A stretch of 64,000 nucleotides of DNA from Limnohabitans sp. WS1. GTDB taxonomy: Bacteria > Pseudomonadota > Gammaproteobacteria > Burkholderiales > Burkholderiaceae_C. The notes below the pieces were generated by a model. The model saw only the letters and a list, made by a program, of their open reading frames with translations, was not told where the DNA came from and ran no database searches. Location of the stretch: NCBI RefSeq assembly GCF_003063265.1, contig NZ_NERU01000023.1, forward strand, positions 1 through 64,000, given 5' to 3'. The position numbers and the translations under genes were made by a program. Below, in pieces: positions 26,839-38,265 of the stretch. The first letter of the stretch is position 1. Each line of letters begins with the position of its first letter.

Positions 26839-28872
26839 TTAAGCGAGCCAGACGAAATACGTCATCAGCACGAACACACCCAAAATCATGACCAGGGCGT
26901 AGTGGTACAGGAAACCGGACTGGAACCAGCGCACCACACCAGACACCCAACCCACGACTTTCCAGGAACCATTGACGAAGAAGCCGTCAATGATGGCGCG
27001 ATCGCCGACTTTCCACAGACCCAGGCCCAAGCCGCGAGCCCCCTTGGCCAGGATGTTTTCGTTGATCCAGTCCATGAAGTACTTGTTTTCCAGAACCACG
27101 ATCACAGGACGCAGAGCACGGGCAAAGAAAACGGGGACCTTGGGGTTGACCAGGTACATGTACCAAGCCGTGACCACACCGGCCAAAGCCAGCCAGAACG
27201 GTGCCGTGCTCAGACCATGCAGCGCCATGGCCACAGGACCGTGGAACAGCTCACCGAGTTGCTTCATGGCGGGGTGTTTGACCGCGTCAATGAAGATCAC
27301 GTCTTTGAAGAAGTCGCCATACAGCATGGGCTGGATGGTCATGAAACCGATCACCACCGAAGGAATGGCCAGCAAGACCAGCGGCACTGTGACCACCCAT
27401 GGCGATTCGTGGGGTTTATCATGGCCATGGTCATCGTGTCCGTGGTGGTCATCGTGGTCATGGTGCGCATCCGGATTCTGGTCGTAACGCTCTTTTCCAT
27501 GGAAGACCAGGAAATACATGCGGAAAGAATAGAAGGCAGTGACGAACACACCGGCCAGCACCGCGAAGTTGGCAAAGCCAGCCGCAGGCAAGGTGCTCAA
27601 GTGCACAGCTTCGATGATGCTGTCCTTGGAGTAAAAACCCGAGAACAGGGGCGTGCCAATCAAGGCCAGCGAACCCAGCAGCGACGTGATCCAGGTGATG
27701 GGCATGTACTTGCGAACGCCACCCATCCAGCGGATGTCCTGGTTGTGGTGCATGCCCATGATGACCGAGCCAGCACCCAAGAACAACAGCGCCTTGAAGA
27801 ATGCGTGCGTCATCAGGTGGAACACCGCCACCGAGTAAGCCGATGCGCCCAATGCCACTGTCATGTAGCCGAGCTGTGACAAGGTGGAATAAGCCACCAC
27901 ACGCTTGATGTCGTTTTGGATGATGCCCAAAAAGCCCATGAACAAGGCCGTGATCGAGCCGATCACCATGATGAAGTTGAGGGCCGCATCGGACAACTCA
28001 AACAGCGGCGACATGCGGGCCACCATGAAGATACCCGCTGTGACCATGGTCGCGGCGTGGATCAGGGCAGAGATGGGCGTGGGGCCTTCCATGGAGTCAG
28101 GCAACCACACATGCAGCGGGAACTGGGCCGACTTGCCCATGGCACCAATGAACAAGCAAATGCAGATCACGGTGATCAGCATGGCGTCCATGCCAAAGAT
28201 GTACCAAGGGAAATCAATCGTCGCCAACTCGTTGGCCTTGGCAAACAACTCGGTGTAATTGAGTGTGCCGGTGTAAGCGGCGATCAGACCAATACCGAGG
28301 ATGAAACCGAAGTCACCCACACGGTTGACCAAAAAGGCCTTCATGTTGGCAAAGATGGCGGTCGGCTTGTTGTACCAGAAACCGATCAGCAAGTACGACA
28401 CCAAACCCACTGCTTCCCAGCCGAAGAACAACTGCAGCAAGTTGTTGCTCATCACCAACATCAACATGGAGAAGGTGAACAGCGAGATGTAGGCGAAGAA
28501 GCGGTTGTAGCCTTCGTCTTCTTCCATGTAGCCAATGGTGTAGATGTGCACCATCAGCGACACGAAGGTCACCACACACATCATCATGGCGGTGATGCCA
28601 TCGATCAAAAAGCCGACTTCCATCTTCAAGCCACCCACCACCATCCAGGTGTAGAGGGTTTCGTTGAAACGGGCGCCATCGATGACGCTCTTGAGCGTCA
28701 TGGCAGAGAGGATAAAAGCCACCAGCACACCCAGAATGGTCAGGGTATGAGACAGGCGTCGGCCTATCCAGTTGCCACCGAATTGGGTGCCCAGCACACC
28801 GGCCAATGCCGAGCCCACCAAGGGCGCGAGGGGAACTGCCAGCAGCGTGCTGGCGTTGAGGGTTTGACTCAT
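26839..28872 (-). CDS. nuoL: NADH-quinone oxidoreductase subunit L
   Basis: This is the largest antiporter-like subunit, 677 residues. Conserved channel segments include AMGKSAQFPLHVWLPDSMEG and IKRVVAYSTLSQLGYM, and the long C-terminal amphipathic arm is present. An unusual histidine/aspartate-rich stretch (AHHDHDDHHGHDDHGHD, nine His in about 20 residues), encoded near 27412-27480, lies in a loop before the C-terminal helices. The ATG at 28872 is chosen over an upstream in-frame start. nuoK ends seven bases upstream. Confidence 0.95.
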   Translation of the reverse strand: MSQTLNASTLLAVPLAPLVGSALAGVLGTQFGGNWIGRRLSHTLTILGVLVAFILSAMTLKSVIDGARFNETLYTWMVVGGLKMEVGFLIDGITAMMMCVVTFVSLMVHIYTIGYMEEDEGYNRFFAYISLFTFSMLMLVMSNNLLQLFFGWEAVGLVSYLLIGFWYNKPTAIFANMKAFLVNRVGDFGFILGIGLIAAYTGTLNYTELFAKANELATIDFPWYIFGMDAMLITVICICLFIGAMGKSAQFPLHVWLPDSMEGPTPISALIHAATMVTAGIFMVARMSPLFELSDAALNFIMVIGSITALFMGFLGIIQNDIKRVVAYSTLSQLGYMTVALGASAYSVAVFHLMTHAFFKALLFLGAGSVIMGMHHNQDIRWMGGVRKYMPITWITSLLGSLALIGTPLFSGFYSKDSIIEAVHLSTLPAAGFANFAVLAGVFVTAFYSFRMYFLVFHGKERYDQNPDAHHDHDDHHGHDDHGHDKPHESPWVVTVPLVLLAIPSVVIGFMTIQPMLYGDFFKDVIFIDAVKHPAMKQLGELFHGPVAMALHGLSTAPFWLALAGVVTAWYMYLVNPKVPVFFARALRPVIVVLENKYFMDWINENILAKGARGLGLGLWKVGDRAIIDGFFVNGSWKVVGWVSGVVRWFQSGFLYHYALVMILGVFVLMTYFVWLA

Positions 28873-28879
28873 ATTCTTG

Positions 28880-29191
28880 TTAACCCTTGAGCGAATTGAG
28901 TTCGTCCACGTTGATGTTGTGCTGATTACGGAACAACAACACGAGGATCGCCAAGCCAATGGCCGACTCGGCGGCGGCCACCGTCAGGATGAAAAACACA
29001 AACACTTGGCCGTGCATATCACCCAGGTAATGAGAGAACGCCACAAAGTTCATGTTCACGGCCAGCAGCATCAGCTCGATGGCCATGAGCAAAACGATCA
29101 GGTTCTTTCTGTTCAGAAAGATGCCGATCACCGCCAATGCAAACAGCATGGCGCCAAGCGACAGGTAATGTCCCAGGGTCAGTGTCATCAT
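28880..29191 (-). CDS. nuoK: NADH-quinone oxidoreductase subunit K
   Basis: This 103-residue complex I membrane subunit has three helices. It contains the conserved glutamate segments [19 protein letters not shown] and [13 protein letters not shown], part of the proton path. Two ATG codons lie at 29191 and 29188. A GAGGTG ribosome site upstream is better spaced for 29191. It overlaps the nuoJ stop. Confidence 0.94.
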   Translation of the reverse strand: MMTLTLGHYLSLGAMLFALAVIGIFLNRKNLIVLLMAIELMLLAVNMNFVAFSHYLGDMHGQVFVFFILTVAAAESAIGLAILVLLFRNQHNINVDELNSLKG

Positions 29192-29838
29192 TTTTTCACC
29201 TCATTAGAGGCTGCATCTGTTTCAGCAACACGGTCAGGTGCCGCTTGTGTCGGAGCCATCTTGACCACCTGCATGCGGTCAGCCGCACGCACACGGACCT
29301 GGATGGACGGGTCAATCGCCTTGCTGTCCTTGCGCTCACGCAGAGTCAGTGCAATGGCCGCGATCATGGCCACCAACAAAATGGCCGCAGCAATCTGGAT
29401 CGGCATCAGGTATTCGGTGTAAAGCAAAATGCCCAAGGCTTTGGCATTGTCGACCTGCACCGCACCGGCGGCCATGGCAGGCGCTTCGGACATGCGAAAA
29501 CCAGACAACAACACAGCGGCCATTTCCAAAGCCACGATGGCCCCCAAGGTAGCCGCCAGAGGGAAGTTTTTCCAGAAGCCCTTGCGCACGGTATCGATGC
29601 CAATGTCCAGCATCATCACCACGAACAAGAAAAGCACCATCACGGCACCCAGGTAAACCAGCACCAGCAAAATGGCCAGGAATTCGGCGTTGAGCAAGAA
29701 CCACACGGCTGAAGCTTGCGAGAAAGCGAGCATGAGGTACAGCACCGCGTGCACAGGGTTGCGTGCGGTGACCACCCGGAAGGCTGCAAACAGCAGCACC
29801 ACCGAGAAGAGGTAGAAGAAACCGGTCTTGACGTCCAT
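29188..29838 (-). CDS. nuoJ: NADH-quinone oxidoreductase subunit J
   Basis: This 216-residue complex I subunit has five helices and the conserved [15 protein letters not shown] and [20 protein letters not shown] segments, the latter carrying the pi-bulge helix region. A charged C-terminal tail of about 45 residues ([15 protein letters not shown] onward) extends beyond the core fold. Confidence 0.94.
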   Translation of the reverse strand: MDVKTGFFYLFSVVLLFAAFRVVTARNPVHAVLYLMLAFSQASAVWFLLNAEFLAILLVLVYLGAVMVLFLFVVMMLDIGIDTVRKGFWKNFPLAATLGAIVALEMAAVLLSGFRMSEAPAMAAGAVQVDNAKALGILLYTEYLMPIQIAAAILLVAMIAAIALTLRERKDSKAIDPSIQVRVRAADRMQVVKMAPTQAAPDRVAETDAASNEVKK

Positions 29839-29875
29839 AGGTCTGTCTTTTTAAGTGTTCAGGACTGGGCGGCGT

Positions 29876-30385
29876 TCAACGGTAAGGAGCGTCAGCGGCC
29901 TTGGCGGCAGCGATCTCTTTTTCGTAACGGTCGCCCACGGCCAGCAACATGTCCTTGGTGAAGTACAGGTCACCGCGTTTTTCGCCGTGGTATTCAAAAA
30001 TGTGCGTCTCGACGATCGAATCCACCGGGCAGCTTTCTTCACAAAAACCACAGAAGATGCATTTGGTGAGGTCAATGTCATAACGCGTGGTGCGGCGCGA
30101 GCCGTCTTCGCGTTGACCCGCCTCGATGGTGATGGCCATCGCGGGGCACACGGCTTCGCACAGTTTGCAGGCGATGCAGCGCTCTTCGCCGTTGTCATAA
30201 CGGCGCAGGGCGTGCAGGCCGCGAAAACGCGGCGACAGCGGGGTTTTTTCTTCCGGGAACTGCACTGTCACCTTGCGGGCAAATGCATAACGTCCGGTCA
30301 GGGCCATGCCCTTGAACAACTCCACGAGCATGAAGCTCTTGAGGAAGTCCTTGATCGAGAAAGAGGAAGCAGTCATTGTGGTCAT
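29876..30385 (-). CDS. nuoI: NADH-quinone oxidoreductase subunit I
   Basis: The 169-residue ferredoxin-like subunit carries two [4Fe-4S] clusters (N6a, N6b). The motifs are [12 protein letters not shown] and [12 protein letters not shown]. The N-terminal helix that anchors it to the membrane arm is present ([15 protein letters not shown]). An alternative ATG lies three codons downstream at 30376. No strong ribosome site distinguishes the two. Confidence 0.95.
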   Translation of the reverse strand: MTTMTASSFSIKDFLKSFMLVELFKGMALTGRYAFARKVTVQFPEEKTPLSPRFRGLHALRRYDNGEERCIACKLCEAVCPAMAITIEAGQREDGSRRTTRYDIDLTKCIFCGFCEESCPVDSIVETHIFEYHGEKRGDLYFTKDMLLAVGDRYEKEIAAAKAADAPYR

Positions 30386-30397
30386 GTGGTGCGCCGC

Positions 30398-31480
30398 TTA
30401 TTTCCAGATGTTCCATGGTGAGTGGAGCCATACGCCCACCACCAGCAGCCACACCAGGGTGACCGGGATGAAAATCTTCCAGCCCAGACGCATGATCTGG
30501 TCGTAGCGGAAGCGCGGGAAGGTGGCGCGAATCCAGATGAACATGGACACAACCAGGAAAGTCTTGAGACCCAGCCAGATCCAGCCTGGAATGGCGTTGA
30601 ACAAGGCGCTGTCGATGGGCGACAACCAGCCGCCCAAGAACATGATCACGGCCAAAATGGACACCAACCACATGCTGGCGTATTCGGCCAGGAAGAAGAT
30701 GGCAAAACCCATGCCCGAATATTCAACCATGTGACCGGCCACGATTTCGGCTTCGCCTTCGACCACGTCAAAGGGATGACGGTTGGTTTCGGCCACACCC
30801 GAGATCAGGTAAACCAAGAAAATGGGCAGCAGCGGCAGCCAGTTCCAGGACAGGAAACCCAAACCCATGTGCGCCATTTGGCCCTGGCCTTGCGCCAACA
30901 CAATGGCGGTCAGGTTCATGCTGCCCGAGACCATCAAGACCACCAAGAAGCAAAAACCCATGGCGATTTCGTAGCTGACCATCTGGGCCGATGCACGCAG
31001 CGCACCCAAAAAGGCGTACTTGGAGTTGGAGGCCCAACCCGCGATGATCACGCCATACACCTCGATGGAGGTGATCGCCATCACCAGCATCAAACCGGCG
31101 TTGATGTTGGTGAGTGCCACTTCGGGTCCAAAAGGAATCACGACCCAAGCGGCCAAAGCCGGCATGATGGCCATGATCGGACCCAAGCGGAACAATCCCA
31201 AGCTCGCAGCACTCGGATTGATCAGTTCTTTGGTCAACAACTTGAGGGCATCGGCAATGGGTTGCAGCAAACCAAAAGGACCCACGCGGTTGGGACCGTG
31301 GCGCACTTGCATGAAGCCCAAAAGCTTGCGCTCCCAGAGCGTCAGGTAAGCCACAGCGCCCATCAAAGGCGCAAGAATGGCAACAATCTTCAGCAAAATC
31401 CACAGCACTGGCCAAACCAAAGTGGCCCACCAGCTGGCAGCGATCAAATTCAGACCGCCGTTGTACAGCGCGTCAATCAT
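30398..31480 (-). CDS. nuoH: NADH-quinone oxidoreductase subunit H
   Basis: This 360-residue membrane subunit forms the quinone chamber with NuoB and NuoD. Hallmarks include [21 protein letters not shown] and the acidic loop [20 protein letters not shown]. The ATG overlaps the nuoG stop by four bases. The length is typical for beta-proteobacteria. Confidence 0.95.
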   Translation of the reverse strand: MIDALYNGGLNLIAASWWATLVWPVLWILLKIVAILAPLMGAVAYLTLWERKLLGFMQVRHGPNRVGPFGLLQPIADALKLLTKELINPSAASLGLFRLGPIMAIMPALAAWVVIPFGPEVALTNINAGLMLVMAITSIEVYGVIIAGWASNSKYAFLGALRASAQMVSYEIAMGFCFLVVLMVSGSMNLTAIVLAQGQGQMAHMGLGFLSWNWLPLLPIFLVYLISGVAETNRHPFDVVEGEAEIVAGHMVEYSGMGFAIFFLAEYASMWLVSILAVIMFLGGWLSPIDSALFNAIPGWIWLGLKTFLVVSMFIWIRATFPRFRYDQIMRLGWKIFIPVTLVWLLVVGVWLHSPWNIWK

Positions 31481-33588
31481 GGGGTGACCTCCAAGCGTGC
31501 GTCTGCGGTCAGCTGCAAAGACGGCGCACGGCGCACGATGCCGTCGAGCTGGTAAATGGAAGCAATCGCTGGCGCGGGTGTGGTGGTCCCGCTCAGGTTG
31601 ATCGCGGACCGTGTGGCGTTCGATGCCGCCAGGGGCTGGGCCGTGGCGCGGGCCAGAACATCTTGCGAGGTCTCAAAAGACACGCCCGGGATGTCCAGCA
31701 GATTGGCCAGTACGCGCAGCACTTTCCATGCGGGGCGTGTTTCGGCCAAAGGCTTGACCACGGCGTGGAAGCTTTGCAAGCGGCCTTCGGCATTGACAAA
31801 GCTGCCCGAGGTTTCAGTGAACGGGGCAATGGGCAAGAGCACGTCGCTGAAAGCCATGTTGGCCTTGAAGGGACTGAGCGTGACAACCATCTCGGCCTGG
31901 CCCAGGGCCTTGGCCGCTGCTGCACCTGCTGCGCTGTCGAACTCGGGCTCGGTGTTGAGCAAGAGCGCTGCTTTGAGGCCACCGGCCAGCATTTGGCCGG
32001 CGTGCTTGCCACCGGTTTGCGGCTGGGCACCCACCCACTGCGCACCCACGGTGTTGGCCGCTTCGGTCAGGTAACCCACGCTGGCACCGGTTTGTACGCC
32101 AATCCAGTTGGCCAAGGCCAACAGCGTCGAGGCGTTGCCATGGTGCGCAGCAGCGTTGCCCAACAACAGGGCTTTGCGCTCGCCACCCAACAGGGACTTG
32201 GCCATGGCTTGGGCCGAGGCGGAAGCCGTACCCGTACAAGGCGCTTCCACGCCTTTTTCAGCAGCAATGGCCACGGCCAGATCGGCCATGGTTTGGGCCC
32301 AAGCAAAAGCTTCGGTCACGGCCGCGTTGGCCACGGGCATGGCCCAAGCGTCGGCGTGGCTGAATGACGCAGGGTCGGTGATCACGTTCAGCTGAGCGCC
32401 ATGGCGCACCGCGTGGCGCACGCGCAGGGCAAACAGCGGGTGGTCCTTGCGCAGGTTAGAACCCACGACCAAAACGCGCTGCAATGAGCTCAGCGAAGCA
32501 ATCGATGTGCCCAAAGTGCGCACGCCTTCGGTTGCGGCAAACTCGCCGTTGCGCAGGCGGTGGTCAATGTTGTCCGAACCCAAACCGCGCACCAAAGCAC
32601 CTGCCAAATACAACTCTTCGACGGTGCTGTGTGGGCTGACCAATGCGCCAATGCTGTTGGCACCATGGTCACGCTGGATGTTGCGCAGGCCATTGGCCAC
32701 GTATTCGAGGGCGGTTTGCCAGTCAACTTCTTTCCATTCGCCGCCCTGCTTGAGCATGGGGCGTGTCAAGCGGTCAGAGCCGTTGAGTGCTTCGTATGAG
32801 AAGCGCTCACGGTCTGCAATCCAGCACTCGTTGACGTCTTCGTTCTCCAAGGGCACAACGCGCATGACCTGGTTGTTCTTGACTTGCACGATCAGGTTGG
32901 CACCGGATGAGTCGTGCGCTGCAATCGACTTGCGGCGCGACAGCTCCCAAGTGCGGGCGTGGTAGCGGAAAGGCTTGCTGGTCAAGGCGCCCACGGGGCA
33001 GATGTCGATCATGTTGCCCGACAACTCGGAGTCGATCGTCTGGCCCAAGAAGGTTTCGATTTCGGCGTGCTCACCGCGGTGGGACATGCCCAACTCCATG
33101 GCACCGGCTACTTCTTGGCCGAAGCGCACGCAGCGTGTGCAGTGGATGCATCGGCTCATCTCTTCCATCGAAATCAGCGGGCCGACTTCCTTGTGGAAGA
33201 CCACACGCTTTTCTTCTTCGTAGCGAGATTTTGTGCCGCCGTATCCCACAGCCAAATCTTGCAACTGGCATTCGCCCCCTTGATCACAAATGGGGCAATC
33301 CAGCGGGTGGTTGATCAGCAGGAATTCCATGACCGACTTTTGGGCGGCAATGGCTTTTTCGCTCTTGGTGCGCACGATCATGCCTTGTGTCACAGGTGTG
33401 GCACACGCTGGCATCGGTTTGGGGGCCTTTTCGACCTCCACCAAGCACATGCGGCAGTTGGCCGCGATGGAAAGTTTCTTGTGGTAACAGAAATGAGGAA
33501 TGTAGGTGCCTGCTTTTTCAGCGGCATGCATCACCATGCTGCCCGCGGCAACTTCCACTTTCTGACCGTCGAGTTCTATTTCAACCAT
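31477..33588 (-). CDS. nuoG: NADH-quinone oxidoreductase subunit G
   Basis: This is the 703-residue Fe-S subunit of the NADH dehydrogenase arm. The N-terminal [2Fe-2S] site uses [16 protein letters not shown]. The His-ligated N4 cluster region is [16 protein letters not shown] with its upstream H, and the N5 site lies in CIHCTRC with CPVGAL. The extra CxxCxxxC site for cluster N7 seen in E. coli NuoG is absent after the N-terminal domain. The molybdopterin-fold C-terminal part is degenerate, as usual. The gene overlaps nuoF by eight bases. Confidence 0.95.
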   Translation of the reverse strand: MVEIELDGQKVEVAAGSMVMHAAEKAGTYIPHFCYHKKLSIAANCRMCLVEVEKAPKPMPACATPVTQGMIVRTKSEKAIAAQKSVMEFLLINHPLDCPICDQGGECQLQDLAVGYGGTKSRYEEEKRVVFHKEVGPLISMEEMSRCIHCTRCVRFGQEVAGAMELGMSHRGEHAEIETFLGQTIDSELSGNMIDICPVGALTSKPFRYHARTWELSRRKSIAAHDSSGANLIVQVKNNQVMRVVPLENEDVNECWIADRERFSYEALNGSDRLTRPMLKQGGEWKEVDWQTALEYVANGLRNIQRDHGANSIGALVSPHSTVEELYLAGALVRGLGSDNIDHRLRNGEFAATEGVRTLGTSIASLSSLQRVLVVGSNLRKDHPLFALRVRHAVRHGAQLNVITDPASFSHADAWAMPVANAAVTEAFAWAQTMADLAVAIAAEKGVEAPCTGTASASAQAMAKSLLGGERKALLLGNAAAHHGNASTLLALANWIGVQTGASVGYLTEAANTVGAQWVGAQPQTGGKHAGQMLAGGLKAALLLNTEPEFDSAAGAAAAKALGQAEMVVTLSPFKANMAFSDVLLPIAPFTETSGSFVNAEGRLQSFHAVVKPLAETRPAWKVLRVLANLLDIPGVSFETSQDVLARATAQPLAASNATRSAINLSGTTTPAPAIASIYQLDGIVRRAPSLQLTADARLEVTP

Positions 33589-34957
33589 GGGTCTTCACCG
33601 ATGTTGCATCGACACCGACCATGGAGGTCTTGTGCTCGATGAGGTGTACAAATTCGTGACGGAAATGCTTGAGCATGCCGCGCACCGGCATGGCCGCAGC
33701 GTCGCCCAAGGCGCAAATCGTTCGGCCCATGATGTTGCCGGCCACGCTGTCGAGCATGTCGATGTCGCTGGCACGGCCCTGGCCGTGTTCAATGCGGTCG
33801 ACCATGCGCCAGAGCCAGCCTGTGCCTTCACGGCAAGGCGTGCATTGGCCGCATGACTCGTGAGAATAAAAGTAAGACAAACGCGCCAAGGCCTTGACCA
33901 TGCAACGCGTCTCGTCCATGACGATCACCGCACCGGAACCCAACATCGAACCGCCTTCTTTGGCGATGCTGTCGTAGTCCATGGTGAGCTTCATCATCAA
34001 ATCGGCCGGAATCACGGGCGATGAAGAGCCGCCAGGAATCACGGCTTTGAGCTTGCGACCGCCACGTACGCCACCGGCGAGCTCGAGCAACTTGGCAAAC
34101 GGCGTGCCCATGGGCACTTCGTAGTTGCCGGGGCGCTCCACGTCACCGCTGACCGAGAAGATCTTGGTACCACCGTTGTTGGGCTTGCCGCATTCCAGAT
34201 ACGCCTGGCCACCGTTGCGGATGATCCAGGGCACAGCCGCAAAAGTCTCGGTGTTGTTGATGGTGGTGGGCTTGCCGTACAAACCGAAGCTGGCCGGGAA
34301 CGGTGGCTTGAAGCGGGGCTGGCCTTTTTTGCCTTCGAGCGATTCGAGCAAAGCAGTTTCTTCACCGCAGATGTAAGCGCCAAAACCATGCGAGGCGTGC
34401 AACTGGAAGCTAAAGCTGCTGCCCAGAATGTTGTCGCCCAGGTAGCCTGCAGCGCGGGCTTCTTCGAGGGCTGCTTCAAAGCGCTCGTAGGTGTGGAAAA
34501 TTTCCCCGTGGATGTAGTTGTAGCCCACACTGATGCCCATGGCATAAGCAGCGATGATCATGCCTTCGATCACCGTGTGCGGGTTGTACTCCATGATGTC
34601 GCGGTCTTTGCAAGTGCCCGGCTCGCCTTCGTCCGAGTTGCACACCAAATACTTTTGACCGGGGAACTGACGGGGCATGAAGCTCCACTTCAGTCCCGTG
34701 GGGAAGCCCGCACCGCCTCGACCGCGCAAGCCCGACTCTTTGACGGTGGCAATCACTTGGTCTTGCGTGAGGCCTTCGCTGCCATCTTTGCCCAAAATCT
34801 TGCGCAAAGCCGCATAGCCACCGCGTACTTCGTAGTCTTGGATGCCCCAGTTCTTACCGTTCAAACCGGCATAGATTTGCGGATTGATGTGGCGGTCATG
34901 GAAGCAAGTTTCAACGCCAGTTGCCTGGAATTGATTGAGAATTTGTTCGACGTTCAT
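33581..34957 (-). CDS. nuoF: NADH-quinone oxidoreductase subunit F
   Basis: This is the 458-residue flavin subunit that binds NADH. The nucleotide/FMN region [16 protein letters not shown] and [14 protein letters not shown] are conserved. The N3 [4Fe-4S] cluster ligands are in [14 protein letters not shown] plus a distal Cys in [13 protein letters not shown]. The ATG shares one base with the nuoE stop, and the 3' end overlaps nuoG. Confidence 0.95.
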   Translation of the reverse strand: MNVEQILNQFQATGVETCFHDRHINPQIYAGLNGKNWGIQDYEVRGGYAALRKILGKDGSEGLTQDQVIATVKESGLRGRGGAGFPTGLKWSFMPRQFPGQKYLVCNSDEGEPGTCKDRDIMEYNPHTVIEGMIIAAYAMGISVGYNYIHGEIFHTYERFEAALEEARAAGYLGDNILGSSFSFQLHASHGFGAYICGEETALLESLEGKKGQPRFKPPFPASFGLYGKPTTINNTETFAAVPWIIRNGGQAYLECGKPNNGGTKIFSVSGDVERPGNYEVPMGTPFAKLLELAGGVRGGRKLKAVIPGGSSSPVIPADLMMKLTMDYDSIAKEGGSMLGSGAVIVMDETRCMVKALARLSYFYSHESCGQCTPCREGTGWLWRMVDRIEHGQGRASDIDMLDSVAGNIMGRTICALGDAAAMPVRGMLKHFRHEFVHLIEHKTSMVGVDATSVKTHG

Positions 34958-35445
34958 CAGGCGGCCTCGGCTTTCTTCAGGCTGTCAACGAGTTGGTCGA
35001 GCTTTTCGTGGCTCATGAAGCTGCACATGTGGCGGTCATTGACCAACAGCACCGGCGCATCGGCGCAAGCGCCCTGGCACTCGCTGGGCTGCAGCGTGAA
35101 CAGGCCGTCGGCGGTGGTTTCTCCGGCGTGCACACCCAATATGTGCTCCAGATGCGCCAGCGCCTGAGCACCGCCACGCAACTGGCAAGGCAGGTTGGTG
35201 CAGACGTTCAGCTTGAACTTGCCCACCGGCTTTTGGTTGTACATGTTGTAGAAGGTGGTGACCTCGTGCACCGCCATCACCGGCATGCCCAACACCTCGG
35301 CCACAACTTGCTCACTCTCGGGGCTGACCCAGCCCAGTTCTTGCTGCACGATCGACAGGCAGGCCATGACAGCCGACTGCTTTTGGTCTGCAGGGAACTT
35401 GGCGACTTCACGCGCAAAGCGTGCTTTGGTTGACTCAGAGATCAT
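34957..35445 (-). CDS. nuoE: NADH-quinone oxidoreductase subunit E
   Basis: This 162-residue thioredoxin-like subunit carries the N1a [2Fe-2S] cluster. The ligands follow the C-x4-C and C-x3-C pattern: CTNLPC and CQGAC. It works with NuoF at the NADH entry site. The gene overlaps nuoD by four bases. Confidence 0.95.
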   Translation of the reverse strand: MISESTKARFAREVAKFPADQKQSAVMACLSIVQQELGWVSPESEQVVAEVLGMPVMAVHEVTTFYNMYNQKPVGKFKLNVCTNLPCQLRGGAQALAHLEHILGVHAGETTADGLFTLQPSECQGACADAPVLLVNDRHMCSFMSHEKLDQLVDSLKKAEAA

Positions 35446-36695
35446 CGGTCAATCTCTCCAAAAACAATGTCCATGGTCCCGATGATCGCGACCGCATCGG
35501 CCAGCATGTGGCCACGGGCCATTTCATCGAGGGTGGCCAAATGGGCAAAGCCCGGGGCGCGAATTTTGAGGCGATAAGGCTTGTTGGCCCCATCGCTCAC
35601 CATGTAAATGCCGAACTCGCCTTTCGGATGTTCGACAGCGGCATAGGCCTCGCCTTCGGGCACATGAAAACCTTCGGTGAAGAGCTTGAAGTGGTGGATC
35701 AAGTCTTCCATGTTGGACTTCATGCCTTCGCGCGAGGGCGGTGCCACCTTGTGGTTGTCGGTGATGACCGGACCGGGGTTGGCACGCAACCACTTCACGC
35801 ATTGCTGGATGATTCGGTTGGATTCGCGCATCTCTTGAACACGCACCAAATAGCGGTCGTAGCTGTCGCCGGTCTTGCCCACAGGCACGTCGAATTCGAC
35901 TTGGTCGTAGGCGTCGTAAGGCTGCTTTTTGCGCAAGTCCCACGCGAAGCCGGAGCCACGCAACATGGGGCCGGTCATGCCGAGATTCAGAGCACGCTCA
36001 GGGGCCACCACTCCGATGCCCACGGTGCGCTGCTTCCAGATGCGGTTGTCGGTCAACAGGGTTTCGTACTCGTCCACGCACTTGGGAAAGCGCTGAGTGA
36101 AGTCGTCGATGAAATCCAGCAAAGAGCCGTTGCGGTTGCTGTTGAGCTGCTCGATGGCCTTGGCGTTTTTGATCTTGCTGACCTTGTACTGCGGCATGCT
36201 GTCCGGCAGGTCACGGTACACACCACCGGGTCGGAAGTAAGCCGCATGCATGCGTGCGCCCGACACGGCTTCATACATGTCAAACAAATCTTCACGTTCA
36301 CGGAAGGTGTAGATCAGGATGGTGGAGCTGCCGCAGTCGTTGCCGTGCGAGCCGAGCCACATGAGGTGGTTCAGGATGCGGGTGATTTCGGAGAACATCA
36401 CACGGATGTACTGCGCACGCATCGGCACTTCCAAACCCAGCATCTTCTCGATGGCCAGGCAGTAAGCGTGCTCGTTGCACATCATGGACACGTAATCCAG
36501 ACGGTCCATGTAGGGCAGCGACTGGATATAGGTTTTGCTCTCCGCGAGTTTTTCTGTGGCACGGTGCAGCAAACCGATATGTGGGTCAGCGCGTTGCACC
36601 ACCTCACCGTCCAGCTCAAGCACCAAACGCAGCACGCCGTGCGCTGCCGGGTGCTGTGGACCGAAGTTCAGCGTGTAATTCTTGATTTCGGCCAT
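35442..36695 (-). CDS. nuoD: NADH-quinone oxidoreductase subunit D
   Basis: This 417-residue subunit is related to the hydrogenase large chain and forms the quinone site with NuoB. The N terminus has [20 protein letters not shown] with the key histidine pair. [19 protein letters not shown] and the C-terminal [12 protein letters not shown] are conserved. nuoC and nuoD are separate genes here, unlike the fused E. coli nuoCD. Confidence 0.96.
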   Translation of the reverse strand: MAEIKNYTLNFGPQHPAAHGVLRLVLELDGEVVQRADPHIGLLHRATEKLAESKTYIQSLPYMDRLDYVSMMCNEHAYCLAIEKMLGLEVPMRAQYIRVMFSEITRILNHLMWLGSHGNDCGSSTILIYTFREREDLFDMYEAVSGARMHAAYFRPGGVYRDLPDSMPQYKVSKIKNAKAIEQLNSNRNGSLLDFIDDFTQRFPKCVDEYETLLTDNRIWKQRTVGIGVVAPERALNLGMTGPMLRGSGFAWDLRKKQPYDAYDQVEFDVPVGKTGDSYDRYLVRVQEMRESNRIIQQCVKWLRANPGPVITDNHKVAPPSREGMKSNMEDLIHHFKLFTEGFHVPEGEAYAAVEHPKGEFGIYMVSDGANKPYRLKIRAPGFAHLATLDEMARGHMLADAVAIIGTMDIVFGEIDR

Positions 36696-36696
36696 A

Positions 36697-37305
36697 TCAG
36701 TTCAGGCCTCCATAGTTGTCTTCGCGGATGATGCGCGGTGTGATTTCGCGAGGCTCAATGCTCACCGGCTCATAAATCACTCGCTTGCGTTCGGCGTCAT
36801 AGCGCATTTCAACGTGCCCCGACAAAGGGAAGTCCTTGCGGAAGGGGTGACCGATGAATCCATAGTCGGTCAGGATGCGGCGCAGGTCGTTGTGACCTTC
36901 AAACACGATGCCGTACAGGTCAAAGGCTTCGCGCTCGTACCAGTTGGCCGAGTTCCAGATCTCGTTGACCGAGTCCACCAGTGGCAGATCATCTTCAGGG
37001 CACAGCACTTTGACACGCACGCGCTGGTTCAGGCTCACCGACAACAAGTGCACGGTGACTCCAAAACGCGGGCCGTCTGTGCCCACTTCACGGTAGGCCG
37101 AGTAATCGAGGCCGGCCAAATCAACGAGTTGCTCAAATTGGCAACCGGGCGCATCACGCAGGGTTTGCATCACACCCAGGTAATGCTGTGCGTTCACATG
37201 AACAGTCACTTCACCCAAAGCGATGGAAATATTTTGAACCCGATCACCCAGGGCGGCAGCCAGAGTGTCTTGCAGATCTTCGGGTCGAATGGCGAAATCG
37301 GTCAT
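36697..37305 (-). CDS. nuoC: NADH-quinone oxidoreductase subunit C
   Basis: This 202-residue peripheral-arm subunit contains [21 protein letters not shown] and [19 protein letters not shown], which are family hallmarks. Of the three possible starts, ATG 37305 is best placed relative to the GAAGGGA ribosome site. ATG 37311 would sit almost on it. It is separate from nuoD by one base. Confidence 0.94.
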   Translation of the reverse strand: MTDFAIRPEDLQDTLAAALGDRVQNISIALGEVTVHVNAQHYLGVMQTLRDAPGCQFEQLVDLAGLDYSAYREVGTDGPRFGVTVHLLSVSLNQRVRVKVLCPEDDLPLVDSVNEIWNSANWYEREAFDLYGIVFEGHNDLRRILTDYGFIGHPFRKDFPLSGHVEMRYDAERKRVIYEPVSIEPREITPRIIREDNYGGLN

Positions 37306-37316
37306 CGTCATTCCCT

Positions 37317-37796
37317 TCAAGCACGCGCAATGGTTTGTGTGCGGCGAATTTTTTGCTGCAACTGGATGATGCCGTAAATCAAGGCCTCAGCCGTGGGTGG
37401 GCAGCCCGGCACATACACATCCACTGGCACGATGCGGTCACAACCCCGCACCACCGAATAGCTGTAGTGGTAATAACCACCGCCATTGGCACATGAGCCC
37501 ATGGAGATCACCCACCGCGGCTCTGACATTTGGTCATAGACCTTGCGCAAGGCGGGTGCCATTTTGTTGCACAGGGTGCCGGCCACAATCATCAAGTCAG
37601 CCTGACGAGGACTGGCACGAAAAACTTCAGCACCAAAACGTGCCAAGTCATAACGTGCTGTGGCCGAATGCATCATTTCAACCGCGCAGCAAGCCAGACC
37701 AAAAGTCATGGGCCAAAGCGAGCCGGTTTTAGCCCAATTCACCACAGAGTCGTAACTCGTGGTGATGAAGCCTTCCTTCATCACACCTTCAATCAT
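37317..37796 (-). CDS. nuoB: NADH-quinone oxidoreductase subunit B
   Basis: This 159-residue subunit holds the N2 [4Fe-4S] cluster that reduces quinone. Ligands are the tandem cysteines in [11 protein letters not shown], one in [10 protein letters not shown] and one in [11 protein letters not shown]. It lies 44 bases after nuoA. Confidence 0.96.
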   Translation of the reverse strand: MIEGVMKEGFITTSYDSVVNWAKTGSLWPMTFGLACCAVEMMHSATARYDLARFGAEVFRASPRQADLMIVAGTLCNKMAPALRKVYDQMSEPRWVISMGSCANGGGYYHYSYSVVRGCDRIVPVDVYVPGCPPTAEALIYGIIQLQQKIRRTQTIARA

Positions 37797-37840
37797 TTGG
37801 ATTCCTCAAACAGGCAGTTTGCTGTTGTGTGCAAGAACGC

Positions 37841-38200
37841 TCATTCCCAATCCAGGGCGCCTTTTTTCCACTCATAGACGAAGCCCACCACCAAAATGGC
37901 CAAGAAGATCACCACAGCTACAAACCCAGCCATGCCGACTTCCTTGAGGGCGATGGCCCAAGGGAATAAAAAAGCAATTTCCAGATCGAACAAAATGAAC
38001 AAAATGGCCACCAAGTAGTAGCGCACATCGAACTTCATTCGAGCATCTTCAAAGGCTTCAAAGCCACATTCGTAGGGAGAATTTTTTTCCGCATCAGGTT
38101 TGTTGGGGCCAAGAATGTAGCCTAAAACCTGGGGAATGATGCCGACCGCGATGCCGACCAAAATGAACAAAAGAATGGGGAGATATTGAGAGAGGTTCAT
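37841..38200 (-). CDS. nuoA: NADH-quinone oxidoreductase subunit A
   Basis: This 119-residue three-helix subunit is the first gene of the nuo operon. The conserved loop [20 protein letters not shown], with its cysteine, and [12 protein letters not shown] identify it. The ATG at 38200 follows GAGAG-rich bases and begins the first helix. A strong RNA hairpin lies 30-55 bases upstream in the leader, between this gene and the tRNA. Confidence 0.95.
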   Translation of the reverse strand: MNLSQYLPILLFILVGIAVGIIPQVLGYILGPNKPDAEKNSPYECGFEAFEDARMKFDVRYYLVAILFILFDLEIAFLFPWAIALKEVGMAGFVAVVIFLAILVVGFVYEWKKGALDWE

Positions 38201-38228
38201 TTTGGGACTTGCGGTATCACCGAAGGAA

Positions 38229-38254
38229 CAGCCCCAATTTTTCAATTTGGGCTG
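38229..38254 (-). terminator. Hairpin between tRNA-Leu and nuoA
   Basis: Read on the minus strand, CAGCCCAAATT pairs with AATTGGGGCTG around a short A-rich loop, with one mismatch in 11 pairs. It begins 11 bases after the tRNA 3' end and ends about 28 bases before nuoA. No good T-run follows, so it may be a tRNA processing or attenuation hairpin rather than a full terminator. Confidence 0.5.
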
Positions 38255-38265
38255 CTCTGTTTATC

